Shown one piece after another: positions 1 to 9,437 of a stretch of 64,000 nt of DNA; position 1 is the stretch's first letter; the number at the start of each line of letters is the position of its first letter. The DNA comes from an uncultured Armatimonadota bacterium (GTDB taxonomy: Bacteria; Armatimonadota; Fimbriimonadia; Fimbriimonadales; Fimbriimonadaceae): positions 1 through 64,000 of the forward strand of contig CAIYLG010000051.1 in the NCBI GenBank assembly GCA_903927025.1. Reading direction: 5' to 3'. The notes under the pieces were generated by a model, which ran no database searches, had not been told where the DNA came from, and saw only the letters and a list, made by a program, of their open reading frames with translations. The translations under genes were made by a program, and so were the position numbers.

Positions 1-1032
1 CTTTCCGTTGAGCGTAATCGTGGCGGTAGCACCGGTTCCCCCCTGAACGCCTGTCGGGCTGATGGTGAAGGTGCTGACACCAACCTTTTGAACCGTGAGG
101 GACTGGGTAATACTAGTCGTGCCAAGCTTCGCCGTGATCTTACATACGGTATCAACCGAAACCGGAAGAGTGTCAACTGTAAAGGTATCGACGATCCTGC
201 CGCCAAGCACCGTAATGAAGGCAGGGACGACTGCAGCCTTATTTGAAGAAGAGAGCAAGATCTTATCGCCGACGGGCGAAGCCGGTCCACTCAGCTGAAC
301 GGTCCCGCTCGCGGACCCGCCGCCCACGACCTTGGATGGGCTAAGTCCGAAGCCCTCTAACGAGGGTGGAAGCACCTTCAAATTGGTGGTTGCGGTCTTG
401 GTACCCAGCTTTGCGGTAATGACGACGGCAGTGGCTAAATTCACGTTCTTCGTGTCTACGTAGAAAACCGCTGCGTTTGAATTGGGCCCCACGGCGACTG
501 ATGCCGGGACAGAGGCACTTGCGCTGCTGGACTTCAGTGAGACCGTCACGCCACCGATAGCCGCAAGTCCCGTGAGCGAAACCGTACCCACCACCGGGCT
601 GTTGCCCCCGGAAGTCGTGGTCCCGCCAGTGACAGACCCGACATTGAGCGCAACGCTGGATAGGGTGGCTGCCTTAACGATCAGCTTCTGAACCTTCGAC
701 ACGGAATTGAGCGTGCCGACAATAATCGCCGTGACATCGGTGGTCTCGGCGCCCGTTGTAATCGTAAACGTGGCGCTCGTCTTTCCCCCGGGCACAGTTA
801 CGTTCGGCGGCAATAGCGTATAGCCGCTCGTGTCCATCAGGTCAACCGTTATCCCAGTGCCAGGGGCCTTGGCTGTGAGGGTCACGGTTCCGATTAGCTT
901 TGCCCCGCCAATCACGGAAGTAGGGGAGAGTGTGAGTGATGAGAGCTTTTGGCCATAGCTGAGGCTCACAGCCATGAGCAGTGCGAGGGCGGCAATCGCT
1001 TTAGTGAACCTCTGCCCCTTTCTGGTAGGCAC
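1..1032 (-). CDS. Secreted Ig-like repeat protein (C-terminus outside window)
   Basis: The frame is open from a GTG at 1032 to the left edge, so the C-terminus is missing. The first ~28 residues form a signal peptide (basic start, hydrophobic ALALLMAVSLSYG). Then come three full copies and part of a fourth of a ~94-residue beta-rich repeat with the core SPxSVxGG...GTVxLxGPA...VPxxVTVxGG...ATFTxxT. The same repeat makes up most of the 1519-residue protein at 3210-7769. Such Bacterial-Ig/invasin-like strings are usually surface or extracellular stalks; no enzymatic domain is visible here. GTG 1032 is the only reasonable in-frame start I found, and an AGGAGAAAG stretch lies about 30 bases too far upstream to be its ribosome site, so the start is uncertain. 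It lies downstream of the SARP regulator on the same strand. Confidence 0.75.
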   Translation of the reverse strand, partial: MPTRKGQRFTKAIAALALLMAVSLSYGQKLSSLTLSPTSVIGGAKLIGTVTLTAKAPGTGITVDLMDTSGYTLLPPNVTVPGGKTSATFTITTGAETTDVTAIIVGTLNSVSKVQKLIVKAATLSSVALNVGSVTGGTTTSGGNSPVVGTVSLTGLAAIGGVTVSLKSSSASASVPASVAVGPNSNAAVFYVDTKNVNLATAVVITAKLGTKTATTNLKVLPPSLEGFGLSPSKVVGGGSASGTVQLSGPASPVGDKILLSSSNKAAVVPAFITVLGGRIVDTFTVDTLPVSVDTVCKITAKLGTTSITQSLTVQKVGVSTFTISPTGVQGGTGATATITLNGK

Positions 1033-1193
1033 CCGGGCATCGCCTCGATAATTTGAGTTGATATTCTTTCTCCTAAAGGCATTGCCGTGCGGACACGCAC
1101 GAAGACCTTTTGACAGAAGTGTCAACGGTACTGCGTCATCAAAACGTCAGCATGAATAGTTTTGCGGGCAATAGCACTTGATCAACTTGCTCT

Positions 1194-3158
1194 TTAGGCA
1201 CATCGAGCGATAAGAGAGGAGGCTTCCGTCACGGCGGATACTCCGCTTCTGCCGATGGACCTCTTTTCGTGAACAGTCATGCCTCGGAGGAGTTTTCTTG
1301 CTCGTCGAGCAAGGCTGACCGCGTAGGAAGGCCGGTCGGACTTTTCTTCTACCACCGCTAAAGCGAGGAGGACGCTGGCGTAGCCCGGCATCGCTTCCTC
1401 ATTGAGATAGAGATGAGCCGATTCCAACAGGGCCTCGCGAGCTGCGTTCAATTCGTTCAGGTCGGAGTAAGCCTTTCCTAAACCTCGAAGTGAGGTAGCC
1501 ACCCCTAAATCTTGATTGAGGTCCCGACGGATGCCGACGGCTCGGCTGTGGAGAGCCACCGCTTCCCGGGGGCGTCCAGTGTCCTGAACAATGTCGCCGA
1601 GGTAGGTAAGCGCAAGGGCTTCTAAGAATTGATTCTCAAAGTTTTGGATCTCACTTAGGGCCCGTCGGTAGCCCGCTTCCGCCTCGTCGAGTCTTCCTAA
1701 GTTTTCCATTAGGCGCGCAGACGATAGGCGATGGCGTGCAGCCCGAGGCGACTGGATACCTTCGACGATTTGGAGGCCCATCTGCACATTCTCCTCTGCC
1801 GCTTCGGCTCGCCCATCTGCCTCCAGCACCTGTGCCATCGTGAGATGTGCCGCTCCGCCGGACATCTTTTGGCCCAATTGCTTGGCAAGAGCCAGCGTTG
1901 CTTCAGCATCTGACAGCGCTTGCGAAAGATTCGGCGTGTACAGTTCAGCGGTCGCCTTAACTGCTAGGGCATCGCACTTCATCAGCAGGTCCTGAGACCC
2001 TTCTGCGATCTGCAAAGCGGCCTGTGCCTTCATTGCTGCCGACTTGCCTTCAAGACGGGATAAGTGGATCCAAGCATGTACCAACAGGATTTGAAACTGG
2101 GTCTGATTCGTCAGTGCGATCCCGGTTTGGGTTACTTCTTTAAGCAGGTCTTCCGCTGCCATGACATCCCCCTTCGACAGGGAGAGTTCGGCTACCGCCA
2201 CTCTTGCTTCGGCGATCCTGGCATTCGAGAGAAGGTGCTTAGATCGGTCAATAGCCTGTTGGATCTTCTCGATTCCGAGGCCCGGTGTTCCTACCTCCAT
2301 CCAATGCGGCACCGCGGCGAGAGCTAGGGAGACAGCACGGTCCGGGCGGTCTCCAAACCCAAGTGTATCTAGGGCAAAGGTCAGGTCCGTGGAAACGTTG
2401 GGACGATCGGGAACAACGGTTCGGCGAGGAATAACCGGTTGGTCGTTAAGAGCATTCCTTACTGCGTCGGAGGGTGTGAGCCCAAGTTCATGGTCGAGCA
2501 GTTCGGCGAAAGCTTCGTACTCAAGCTGCGCCGCCGTGTGCTCTCCCATGCGAACGAGGGCCTTGAGCTTTCGCACCCGAGCCCCATCCAGGAGGGGTTC
2601 TTCGAGAATCGCTCTATTGGCGTACGAGAGTGCGGTTTCCGGGTCGTTTTCGAGCTGGTAATCGGCCAGCGCCAGCAGCGCCCTGACGTAGACGAGCATG
2701 AGATGAGCCCGTTCGTCTCGGATCCAGTCATCGTCGATGCCTGGCATGAAGGCACCTTCCACAAGGTTGACGGCAGCTTCGTAAAGGCCGATTTTGAGTT
2801 CCGGCTCGCAGTATCTCGTTGTGCTCACGAGGACTCCCACGTCGGATTCGATGGCATCCAGATTGAGCCCAAGGTGCGAGCGTGTGGCCGCCAGCGCTAG
2901 GTCTGCCGCCTTTCCAAATGACTGCCTCAGGTAGACCAGAGTTTGCCTTAGGTTGTGCCGCTGAACGCGCTCTACGGCTTCTGGCCAAAGTTGGGCTGCT
3001 ACCACCTGGCGAGGTTGCGGGCCGGGATGCGTGACCAGCCAGCCAAGCAGTGCCGGAACCCGATTGGAGCGGTACGAAGAAGCGACGCCTTCCGAAGTCT
3101 CAACTACCACTCTTCCCAGCAGTCGAATCCGTATGGGTTTCGACTCTGCGAACGTCAT
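1194..3158 (-). CDS. SARP-type transcriptional regulator with BTAD and TPR domains
   Basis: This is a 654-residue cytoplasmic regulator. Residues ~10-85 form a winged-helix domain of the OmpR/SARP kind (LLGRVVVET, LLGWLVTHPG, AAQLWP, LRQTLVYLR). Residues ~105-235 form the all-alpha bacterial transcriptional activator domain (AVNLVEGAFMPG, RDERAHLMLVYVRALLALADY, ALLDHELGL-type ending). The C-terminal half is a run of TPR helices (~290-620). Stand-alone SARP-TPR proteins generally activate nearby genes, but no ligand or target is known for this one. It lies between two same-strand genes for Ig-repeat surface proteins, so these are plausible targets; that is inference. A -10-like TATACT (3171-3176, minus strand) ends 12 bases before the ATG, implying a very short leader. 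Confidence 0.85.
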   Translation of the reverse strand: MTFAESKPIRIRLLGRVVVETSEGVASSYRSNRVPALLGWLVTHPGPQPRQVVAAQLWPEAVERVQRHNLRQTLVYLRQSFGKAADLALAATRSHLGLNLDAIESDVGVLVSTTRYCEPELKIGLYEAAVNLVEGAFMPGIDDDWIRDERAHLMLVYVRALLALADYQLENDPETALSYANRAILEEPLLDGARVRKLKALVRMGEHTAAQLEYEAFAELLDHELGLTPSDAVRNALNDQPVIPRRTVVPDRPNVSTDLTFALDTLGFGDRPDRAVSLALAAVPHWMEVGTPGLGIEKIQQAIDRSKHLLSNARIAEARVAVAELSLSKGDVMAAEDLLKEVTQTGIALTNQTQFQILLVHAWIHLSRLEGKSAAMKAQAALQIAEGSQDLLMKCDALAVKATAELYTPNLSQALSDAEATLALAKQLGQKMSGGAAHLTMAQVLEADGRAEAAEENVQMGLQIVEGIQSPRAARHRLSSARLMENLGRLDEAEAGYRRALSEIQNFENQFLEALALTYLGDIVQDTGRPREAVALHSRAVGIRRDLNQDLGVATSLRGLGKAYSDLNELNAAREALLESAHLYLNEEAMPGYASVLLALAVVEEKSDRPSYAVSLARRARKLLRGMTVHEKRSIGRSGVSAVTEASSLIARCA

Positions 3159-3209
3159 GGCGTGAGGAAAAGTATAGCTGCCTTTGGAGGATTTCGCCTA
3201 TCGAGATAT

Positions 3210-6200
3210 CTAAGTGACTGTCAAAGTTGCAGTCTTCGACGTTCCACCAGCCGACGCAGAAATCGTGACTGTCGTTTTGGATGTGACCTTGACGGTCTTA
3301 ACTGTAAACGTTGCCGAAGTCTTTCCAGCCGCGATCGTCACGGTGGTCGGAACCGACGCAGAGGAACTGCTGCTCGATACCGTCACGGTCAGTCCGCCAG
3401 TAGGCGCGGCCGCGCTGATCTTGAGGGTTCCGGTTGATGTCTTCCCGCCGGCAACCGTTATAGGACTGAGCGTCAACGAAACTAATACAGGTGGCAGGAC
3501 GGTGAACGAACCCGTTTGAGTCGTGCCGTTAAGGTTAGCGCTGACGGTTGCCTTTGCTGCCGATGCTACCGGAAGCGTCTTGATGCTGAACGTGCCACTG
3601 GTTTTGCCTGAAGCGATGGTGACGCTTAGCGGAATAGTTGCACCATTGTTGGACCCGCTCAAGGTGACCTTGATCCCAGTTGAAGGAGCGGGGCCGCTGA
3701 GGGTTGCGGTTCCCGTCGCCGCTGCCCCTCCTGTCACCGAACTGGGCGATACGGAAACCGAAACGAGATTTGGAGGAAGAATCGTGAGGGAAGTGCTTAC
3801 TGTGGCAGTTCCCACTGTCCCCGAAAGGGTTGAAGTCTTTGTCGCCGCCACCGCGGTCGTGGTCACCTTAAAGGTAACTGAAGCCTGACCCAAGGGGATG
3901 GTTACCGAAGCGGGAACCACAACACCGGTCAGGCTGCTCTTCAGCTTCACCACCACACCACCCTTTGATGCCGCACCGCTGAGCGAGACGGTGCCAGTTG
4001 CAGCCGTACCCCCAGGCACTGAGTTTGGATTGACACTGATGCTGGAAAGTGCCGCGGCTGTGATGGTCAACGAAGCCGTTTGGCTGGTTCCGCTGAGGTT
4101 TGCGGTTATGAGGGCCGTGGCTGAACTGGAGACTCCCAAGGTCGAGATACTGAACGTGGTGGAAGTTGAGCCTCCTGGCACCATGGTCGTACTTGGAACG
4201 GTAGCCGAATTGTTGTTGGAACTCAGAGCAATCGGGATACCGCCTGGTCCCGCGACTCCGTTCAGCGTTACCGTGCCGGTTGCCGTGTTTCCGCCCACAA
4301 TAGAACCCGGGTTCACCAAGAGGCTGGCCAAGCCAGCAGGATTGATCGTAAGGACCGCCGATTGGCTAATGCCGTTGAGTGATCCGGAGATGGTCGCGGG
4401 CGTCGAACTGGTGACTCCTCCCGTGCCCACGGAGAACGTGGCAGAAATCTGTCCAGACAGCACATTGACGCTGGCTGGAACCTTAGCCGAGCCATTCGCG
4501 CTTGTAAGGGTTACCGTCGCGCCAGCCGGTCCAGCCGGTCCGGAGAGAGTTACGGTCCCCGTACTGCTTGCACCTCCGATCACAGACGTCGGATTGAGAT
4601 TCACGCTGGCCAACGTTGCCGGAGTGAGGTTCAGGGTAGTCGACTTTAACTGTGAACCAAGGCTTGCCGAGATCGACACCTGGGCTGGGGCGCTCACTGC
4701 AACTGAATTCACCACGAACGAAGCGGAAAGCTGTCCTGCCTGAATCGTCACCGATGGCGGAACAGTCGCCTGACTACCGCTCGTGAGGGTGATCACAACA
4801 CCGGACGACCCGGCGGCAGCGCCGAGCGTCACCGTTCCTGTCGTTGAGCTTCCTCCCTGGATCGTGCCGGGATTAACGCTCACGCTGATCAGCGCGGGTG
4901 GAGTGATCGTCAGCGTAGCGAGTTCACTCACTCCCGCCAGGGTTGCCGTGATCGTAGCAGCTACCTGACTATTTGTGGCGAGGGTGTTAATGGCAAAGGT
5001 CGCCGACGTTCTTCCTGGGGCAACGGAGACCGAGATCGGAACCGATGCCTGGGAGGAATTGCTTGAGAGTCCGACGATCGCGCCACTGGGACCAGCCGGG
5101 CCGTCCAGGGTCACCGTGCCCGTGCTGCTGACACCACCTTGGACGGTAGTTGGAGATAGGGTTAGCGAGGCGAGCACCGCTGGGGTGATCGTGAGCGTCG
5201 TGTTCAGGGTGTTGCCAAAGTAACGGGCAGATAAAGTTGCGACGAACTTGCTGCTCACAGCAAGCGTGTTGGCGGTGAACGTCGTGCTCGACGTTCCACC
5301 AAGAATGGTGACATTGGCTGGGACCACCGCGTTTGGACTGCTGCTCAACAGCGCAATCACGGACCCGCCTGAGCCAGCTAGGCCGTTCAACGTGACGGTG
5401 CCATTTGCTGCAGTACCACCCTCAACTGTTGTAGGCGTCACTGTGATGGACAGAAGCGTTGCCACGTTGATAGTGAGAATCGCTGAATACTTGTTGGTCC
5501 CTTGACCTGCAGTGATCGTCGCGGAAGTTTGTGAACTGACGCCGGAAGTCGGAATCGTGAAGTTCGAGCTCGTCTGGCCGTAGGCAACCGATACTGTCGC
5601 AGGTGGGGTTGCCGCCGGTGAAGAACTTGCGATGGGCACTGAGACTCCACTAGGTCCAGCGGGGCCATTCAGGGTGACAGTGCCGGTCGTAGAGGTGCCG
5701 CCTACGACAGATGCCGGGGACATCGTGAAGCCGATCAAGGTGGCTGGGGTTACGGTAAGGCTTGCCTGTGCGCTCGCGGTTCCCTGAGTCGCCGTTATCG
5801 TTGCCGTAGCGGTGGCATCCACCCCGCTCGCCGAAGCTGTGAAGGTCACTGAGCTTTGTCCAGAAGGTACCGTGACCGTAGCTGGAACGCCCACGGCGCT
5901 AAGACTGCTCTTCAACTGAACGACAATCCCGGAAGAGCCCGCTTGACCCGTGAGGTTAACGGTGCCGGTGGATGTGTTGCCGGCCAAAACCGAAGTTGGG
6001 CTCACCGAGACGCTTGAGAGACTTGCCGGCGTGATCCTCAGAGCAGCGCTCTGAGGAGTGCTGGTGGTCGAAGCAGAAATGTGGGCAGTCGATTGGCTGT
6101 CGACCCCGGAAGTTGTCACCGTGAAGGTTCCCGTCGTTTGGCCACCCGCAACCGTCGCTGTGGTAGGAACGATCGCCTTGGTGCTATCGCTAGAAATCGA

Positions 6201-7769
6201 AACCACCACACCGCCAGATCCTGCTGGACCGGCAAGGGTAATGGTGCCGGTTGAGGGATTCCCGCCTACGACAGAGGAAGGGCTCAAGGAAAGGCCCGTA
6301 ACCGCTGGCGGATATATCGTGAGGTTTGCCGACACATTGAGCCCCGGCATTGCTGAAACCGGCGCGACAGTCAGCGCAGACACTGCATTCGTACCCACAG
6401 TTGCCGTTGCGGAAGTCGCACCAGCAGGCACTGTCAGCGTCGTAGCAATGACCGCAGGGTTTGTGCTTGAAATGGCGACGGGAAAGCCACCGGAGGGAGC
6501 CGCGGTGTTGAGGGTTACCGTGGCAGTTGTGGATGCGCCACCCTGCAATGACGTAGGACTGAGCGAGATGGCAGTGGCATGGATGCTTGCCATTGCCATC
6601 AGATTGGTTCCAGACCCAACGTAGAGGGTTCCATCGTTACCAATCGCGGGGGAAGAAGTTCCGGCGGCCGTGGCATAGCTCCAAAGCGTTGCCCCCGTCT
6701 TCCCGTTGAGCGCGTAGAGGTTTCCATCATCAGGACCAACGTAGACGACTCCAGAGGCATCCACGGCAGGTGTGGAGTTGATTGCGGCCTTCATCGTCAC
6801 TTGCCAAAGCAGCTTAGCCGAACTTCCCTGATCCTGATAGGCGAAAACATTGCCGTTCTGATCAGTGAAATAGAGGGTTCCGTCTGGACCGATTGCAGGC
6901 GCAGATCGCGAAACGTAACTGAGGGTTTGGTGCCACTTCTGCGTCCCTTTGTGATTGGATCCGATGCTGAAGGCATAGAAGTCATAGGCGTTGTACTGGG
7001 CAAAGAAACTGAGCACGTAAAGGGTATTGCCGTCAGGAGATAGCGACAACACGCACGTTTGCAGATCGACATTCGTGAACCAGTAATCCGCTCCATTCGC
7101 TGGGTTTTCTACGGCGAGCTGTCCGCCCGGCACGAAGACGGTGCCGTCAAGCCCGATCGTCGGCAATACGGAAATGAGGTTGCCACTATGAGCATTGCCA
7201 GTCCAAACCACAGTCCCGGTGGTGCTGTTGAGGCAGATAACCCCTGAGTCGGTATCCATCATGTAGATGTTGTTGTTGGGACCGATGGTGGGTGCTGTGA
7301 AAGAGTAGTAAGTCGAAAACTCCCACTTCACCGATGCGTTCGATGCGACAAGGGCAAACAGATTCTTGTCCGAAGTGACGTAAATCGTTCCATCTTGTCC
7401 AAGGGCTGGTGAACCTGGGATGGTGCCTCCCGTGGCAAATGCCCACTTCTTCGTGCCTGTCTGTCCATCAAATGCGTACAGACTGCCGTCGCTCGAAGAT
7501 GCGTAAACGGTGCCATCGGGTCCGATGATGGGAGATCCCACAACCGATCCATTGACGGGAGCCGACCAAAGGAGCTTATTCACCGTGCCCGATCCTGCGC
7601 CAAGCGAACTGTTCAGCGTATTGCCGCGAAATGTGGGCCACCCAGACGATGCTAACTGCGCATTGGCGGTGGTCCCCGCCAATAGCATCGCAAGCTGAAG
7701 GATCCCCGACATCAAGGCGAAACTCATTCGCTTGAAAGGGATAGGGCAGGAGGCAAAAAACGGATTCAT
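3210..7769 (-). CDS. Secreted PQQ-like propeller protein with 12 Ig-like repeats
   Basis: The 1519-residue protein starts with a signal peptide of ~37 residues (ending TTANAQ). Residues ~40-395 form a PQQ-type beta-propeller (BamB-like blades: repeated GPDGTVYxxxxDGxLYAxDGxTGxxxW), a fold used for binding or scaffolding as well as for quinoprotein dehydrogenases. No dehydrogenase-specific residues were recognised. From ~398 to the end run twelve tandem Ig-like repeats averaging ~94 residues, the last ending at the C-terminus without a visible sorting or anchor domain. It is probably exported and surface-associated or released. Its neighbour at 1-1032 has the same repeats, and the SARP regulator sits 51 bases downstream. 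Long open frames on the opposite strand here follow from the repetitive, stop-poor composition. Confidence 0.85.
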   Translation of the reverse strand: MNPFFASCPIPFKRMSFALMSGILQLAMLLAGTTANAQLASSGWPTFRGNTLNSSLGAGSGTVNKLLWSAPVNGSVVGSPIIGPDGTVYASSSDGSLYAFDGQTGTKKWAFATGGTIPGSPALGQDGTIYVTSDKNLFALVASNASVKWEFSTYYSFTAPTIGPNNNIYMMDTDSGVICLNSTTGTVVWTGNAHSGNLISVLPTIGLDGTVFVPGGQLAVENPANGADYWFTNVDLQTCVLSLSPDGNTLYVLSFFAQYNAYDFYAFSIGSNHKGTQKWHQTLSYVSRSAPAIGPDGTLYFTDQNGNVFAYQDQGSSAKLLWQVTMKAAINSTPAVDASGVVYVGPDDGNLYALNGKTGATLWSYATAAGTSSPAIGNDGTLYVGSGTNLMAMASIHATAISLSPTSLQGGASTTATVTLNTAAPSGGFPVAISSTNPAVIATTLTVPAGATSATATVGTNAVSALTVAPVSAMPGLNVSANLTIYPPAVTGLSLSPSSVVGGNPSTGTITLAGPAGSGGVVVSISSDSTKAIVPTTATVAGGQTTGTFTVTTSGVDSQSTAHISASTTSTPQSAALRITPASLSSVSVSPTSVLAGNTSTGTVNLTGQAGSSGIVVQLKSSLSAVGVPATVTVPSGQSSVTFTASASGVDATATATITATQGTASAQASLTVTPATLIGFTMSPASVVGGTSTTGTVTLNGPAGPSGVSVPIASSSPAATPPATVSVAYGQTSSNFTIPTSGVSSQTSATITAGQGTNKYSAILTINVATLLSITVTPTTVEGGTAANGTVTLNGLAGSGGSVIALLSSSPNAVVPANVTILGGTSSTTFTANTLAVSSKFVATLSARYFGNTLNTTLTITPAVLASLTLSPTTVQGGVSSTGTVTLDGPAGPSGAIVGLSSNSSQASVPISVSVAPGRTSATFAINTLATNSQVAATITATLAGVSELATLTITPPALISVSVNPGTIQGGSSTTGTVTLGAAAGSSGVVITLTSGSQATVPPSVTIQAGQLSASFVVNSVAVSAPAQVSISASLGSQLKSTTLNLTPATLASVNLNPTSVIGGASSTGTVTLSGPAGPAGATVTLTSANGSAKVPASVNVLSGQISATFSVGTGGVTSSTPATISGSLNGISQSAVLTINPAGLASLLVNPGSIVGGNTATGTVTLNGVAGPGGIPIALSSNNNSATVPSTTMVPGGSTSTTFSISTLGVSSSATALITANLSGTSQTASLTITAAALSSISVNPNSVPGGTAATGTVSLSGAASKGGVVVKLKSSLTGVVVPASVTIPLGQASVTFKVTTTAVAATKTSTLSGTVGTATVSTSLTILPPNLVSVSVSPSSVTGGAAATGTATLSGPAPSTGIKVTLSGSNNGATIPLSVTIASGKTSGTFSIKTLPVASAAKATVSANLNGTTQTGSFTVLPPVLVSLTLSPITVAGGKTSTGTLKISAAAPTGGLTVTVSSSSSSASVPTTVTIAAGKTSATFTVKTVKVTSKTTVTISASAGGTSKTATLTVT
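3213..6578 (-). repeat. Twelve in-frame ~280-bp coding repeats
   Basis: These are the twelve tandem units encoding the Ig-like domains of the 1519-residue protein. Each unit spans about 280 bases. The best conserved part encodes GG..STGTVTLxGPAG. Spacing stays constant while sequence differs between copies, which indicates old duplication with drift rather than a recent slippage array. Units in the partial gene at 1-1032 belong to the same family. Confidence 0.85.
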
Positions 7770-7880
7770 ATGGGATCAACCAGAGTCTAATGGGAAGACT
7801 TCGCAAAAATGCTGGGCGTTGCGTTAAGAGAATAGTGAATTTCTGAGTTGTTGACCAATTTCTTCGCTGCGCCATCCGCA

Positions 7881-7909
7881 TTGCAACATTAGGTCTCGGC
7901 CTGTAACAT
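7881..7909 (+). promoter_or_regulatory. Sigma-70-type promoter for a leaderless transcript
   Basis: TTGCAA (7881-7886) and TAACAT (7904-7909) are separated by exactly 17 bases. The -10 element ends 6 bases before the ATG at 7916, so the expected transcription start coincides with the start codon. There is no Shine-Dalgarno sequence before that ATG. Confidence 0.5.
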
Positions 7910-7915
7910 AAACGG

Positions 7916-9274
7916 ATGCTTTCGCTTGTTTGTTCGCTTGCCATAGTCGCCTCAGGCGCAGCCCGTTCAGAGCAGGCGGGCTGGGTTTGCCTTCACTTGT
8001 CCGGATCTCCCCACCACATCGGCTATGAATACGGTCGCCAGGCGGCAAAGGAGATCGACGATGCGAACCGGACGCTCCGTGCGTACCTCAAACACTCGAC
8101 CAACAAGGACTGGAAATTTTTTCGAAGTGCCGCCACTCGACTATTCAAGTCCAAGCTGGAACCTGAGTATCGGCAGGAGATCCAGGGGTTGAGTGATGGT
8201 CTCAAGTCAAATGGATATCACTATGATTTCACCGATATGCTTGTCCAAAACGCCTGGATTGAACTCGCCTGGTACTACGTGCCCAAGTTCGACGCAGAGC
8301 AGGCTAAGAAGCCAGTGGAAAGCAAGGCTCCCTACAATTGCTCCGCGTTCGTTGCCACAGGAAGCCAGACGAAAGACCACAAAGTCGTGATGGCTCACAA
8401 CTGCTGGGTCGACTACGTGATTGGCGAGCGATGGAACCTCATCCTGGATATTAAGCCCGAGCACGGCAACCGCATCCTCATGGATGCCTGGCCCGGCTTC
8501 ATCCACTCCGGCGATGACTTCGCCGTGAATTCAGCCGGCATTATGGTCACCGAAACCACGATTGGCTCCTTCCACGGTTTTGATGAGAAGGGCGTGCCCG
8601 AATTCATGCGTGCCCGAAAGGCGGTGCAGTACTCCAACTCACTCGACGATTTCGCTCGCATTATGAAAGCGGGGAACAATGGCGGCTACGCCAACGACTG
8701 GTTAGTTGCCAACGCGAACACAAATGAAATCGGCGAGCTTGAGCTGGGTCTCAAGAATGTCGTGTTTAAGACAACAACAGATGGCGTCATCGTCAGCTCC
8801 AACTTCCCCAAAGACGGCAAGCTTGTGGCTGAGGAATGTGATGGAAGCCTATCCAAGGGCCCGAACTGCTGTGTCGATCGCCACGCTCGGTGGGATTACT
8901 TGATGGGTAAAAACCTCGGCAAGGTGGATGCCCAAGTCGGCAAGCAGTGGCTAGGAGATCATCATGACCAAGTGCGCGGGCTGGATAAAGCATGCGGCTC
9001 AACCCTGTGTGGTCACCTCGACGCAGACAACCGCCCTGGTTTCGCCGCAATCCTTGGACCCGACTACACGCCCGCCGGTGCTGTACAGGGCAAAGTGATG
9101 ACCTCCGACCTCGCCAAAAAGATGAGCTTCTGGGCCCACATGGGACATCCCTGCGGACAGGACTTCTTGGTGACTCCCTTCTACGCCAAGCACCCCGAGT
9201 ACAAATGGGAGTCGCCGTATCTGAAAGACATGAAGTCCAAGCCCTGGACCTTGGTGTCCGCTTTAAGTCGGTGA
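7916..9274 (+). CDS. C45/phospholipase-B-like Ntn hydrolase, secreted
   Basis: This 452-residue protein has a short hydrophobic N-terminus (LSLVCSLAIVASGAARS), probably a signal peptide. It resembles the C45 acyltransferase / phospholipase-B-like group of N-terminal-nucleophile hydrolases. The hallmark is the segment at Cys142: NCSAFVATGS, then KDHKVVMAHNCW. In this fold the Cys becomes the N-terminal nucleophile after self-cleavage and attacks an amide or ester. A HxxGYEYGRQAA segment near residue 35 and the GELELGLKN segment also fit the family. The substrate is unknown (acyl-amide, lysophospholipid or peptide). It is transcribed divergently from the 1519-residue propeller/Ig protein, 146 bases away, and looks monocistronic. 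Confidence 0.75.
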   Translation: MLSLVCSLAIVASGAARSEQAGWVCLHLSGSPHHIGYEYGRQAAKEIDDANRTLRAYLKHSTNKDWKFFRSAATRLFKSKLEPEYRQEIQGLSDGLKSNGYHYDFTDMLVQNAWIELAWYYVPKFDAEQAKKPVESKAPYNCSAFVATGSQTKDHKVVMAHNCWVDYVIGERWNLILDIKPEHGNRILMDAWPGFIHSGDDFAVNSAGIMVTETTIGSFHGFDEKGVPEFMRARKAVQYSNSLDDFARIMKAGNNGGYANDWLVANANTNEIGELELGLKNVVFKTTTDGVIVSSNFPKDGKLVAEECDGSLSKGPNCCVDRHARWDYLMGKNLGKVDAQVGKQWLGDHHDQVRGLDKACGSTLCGHLDADNRPGFAAILGPDYTPAGAVQGKVMTSDLAKKMSFWAHMGHPCGQDFLVTPFYAKHPEYKWESPYLKDMKSKPWTLVSALSR

Positions 9275-9437
9275 AGGGAGGGGTGGCGCACTAAAAACGC
9301 GCCCGTGGCGCCGAGTTAATTTCAAGCTATAAATCACGAAGAACAAGGACCCCCGCTGCGCCGGGAACGGTGACTTTCGCCAGGTCGTGAGGAAGCCGTG
9401 AATCGGCTGCTGTCAAAACAATCGCCCGGTTGCGCGG

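Noticed and set aside
3213-6578. Regular repeat spacing as a CRISPR-like or satellite array
   Set aside because: The period is ~280 bases, the units are coding and in frame, and there are no short identical repeats with unique spacers.
3214-6624. Long plus-strand open frames (up to 281 codons) opposite the Ig-repeat gene
   Set aside because: They mirror the repeats of the minus-strand gene, lack ribosome sites and known domains, and result from stop-poor antisense of Thr/Ser/Gly/Ala/Val codons.
9275-9437. tRNA or small RNA in the gap after the C45 hydrolase
   Set aside because: No cloverleaf, TTCGA-type T-loop with matching stem, or terminator hairpin could be drawn.
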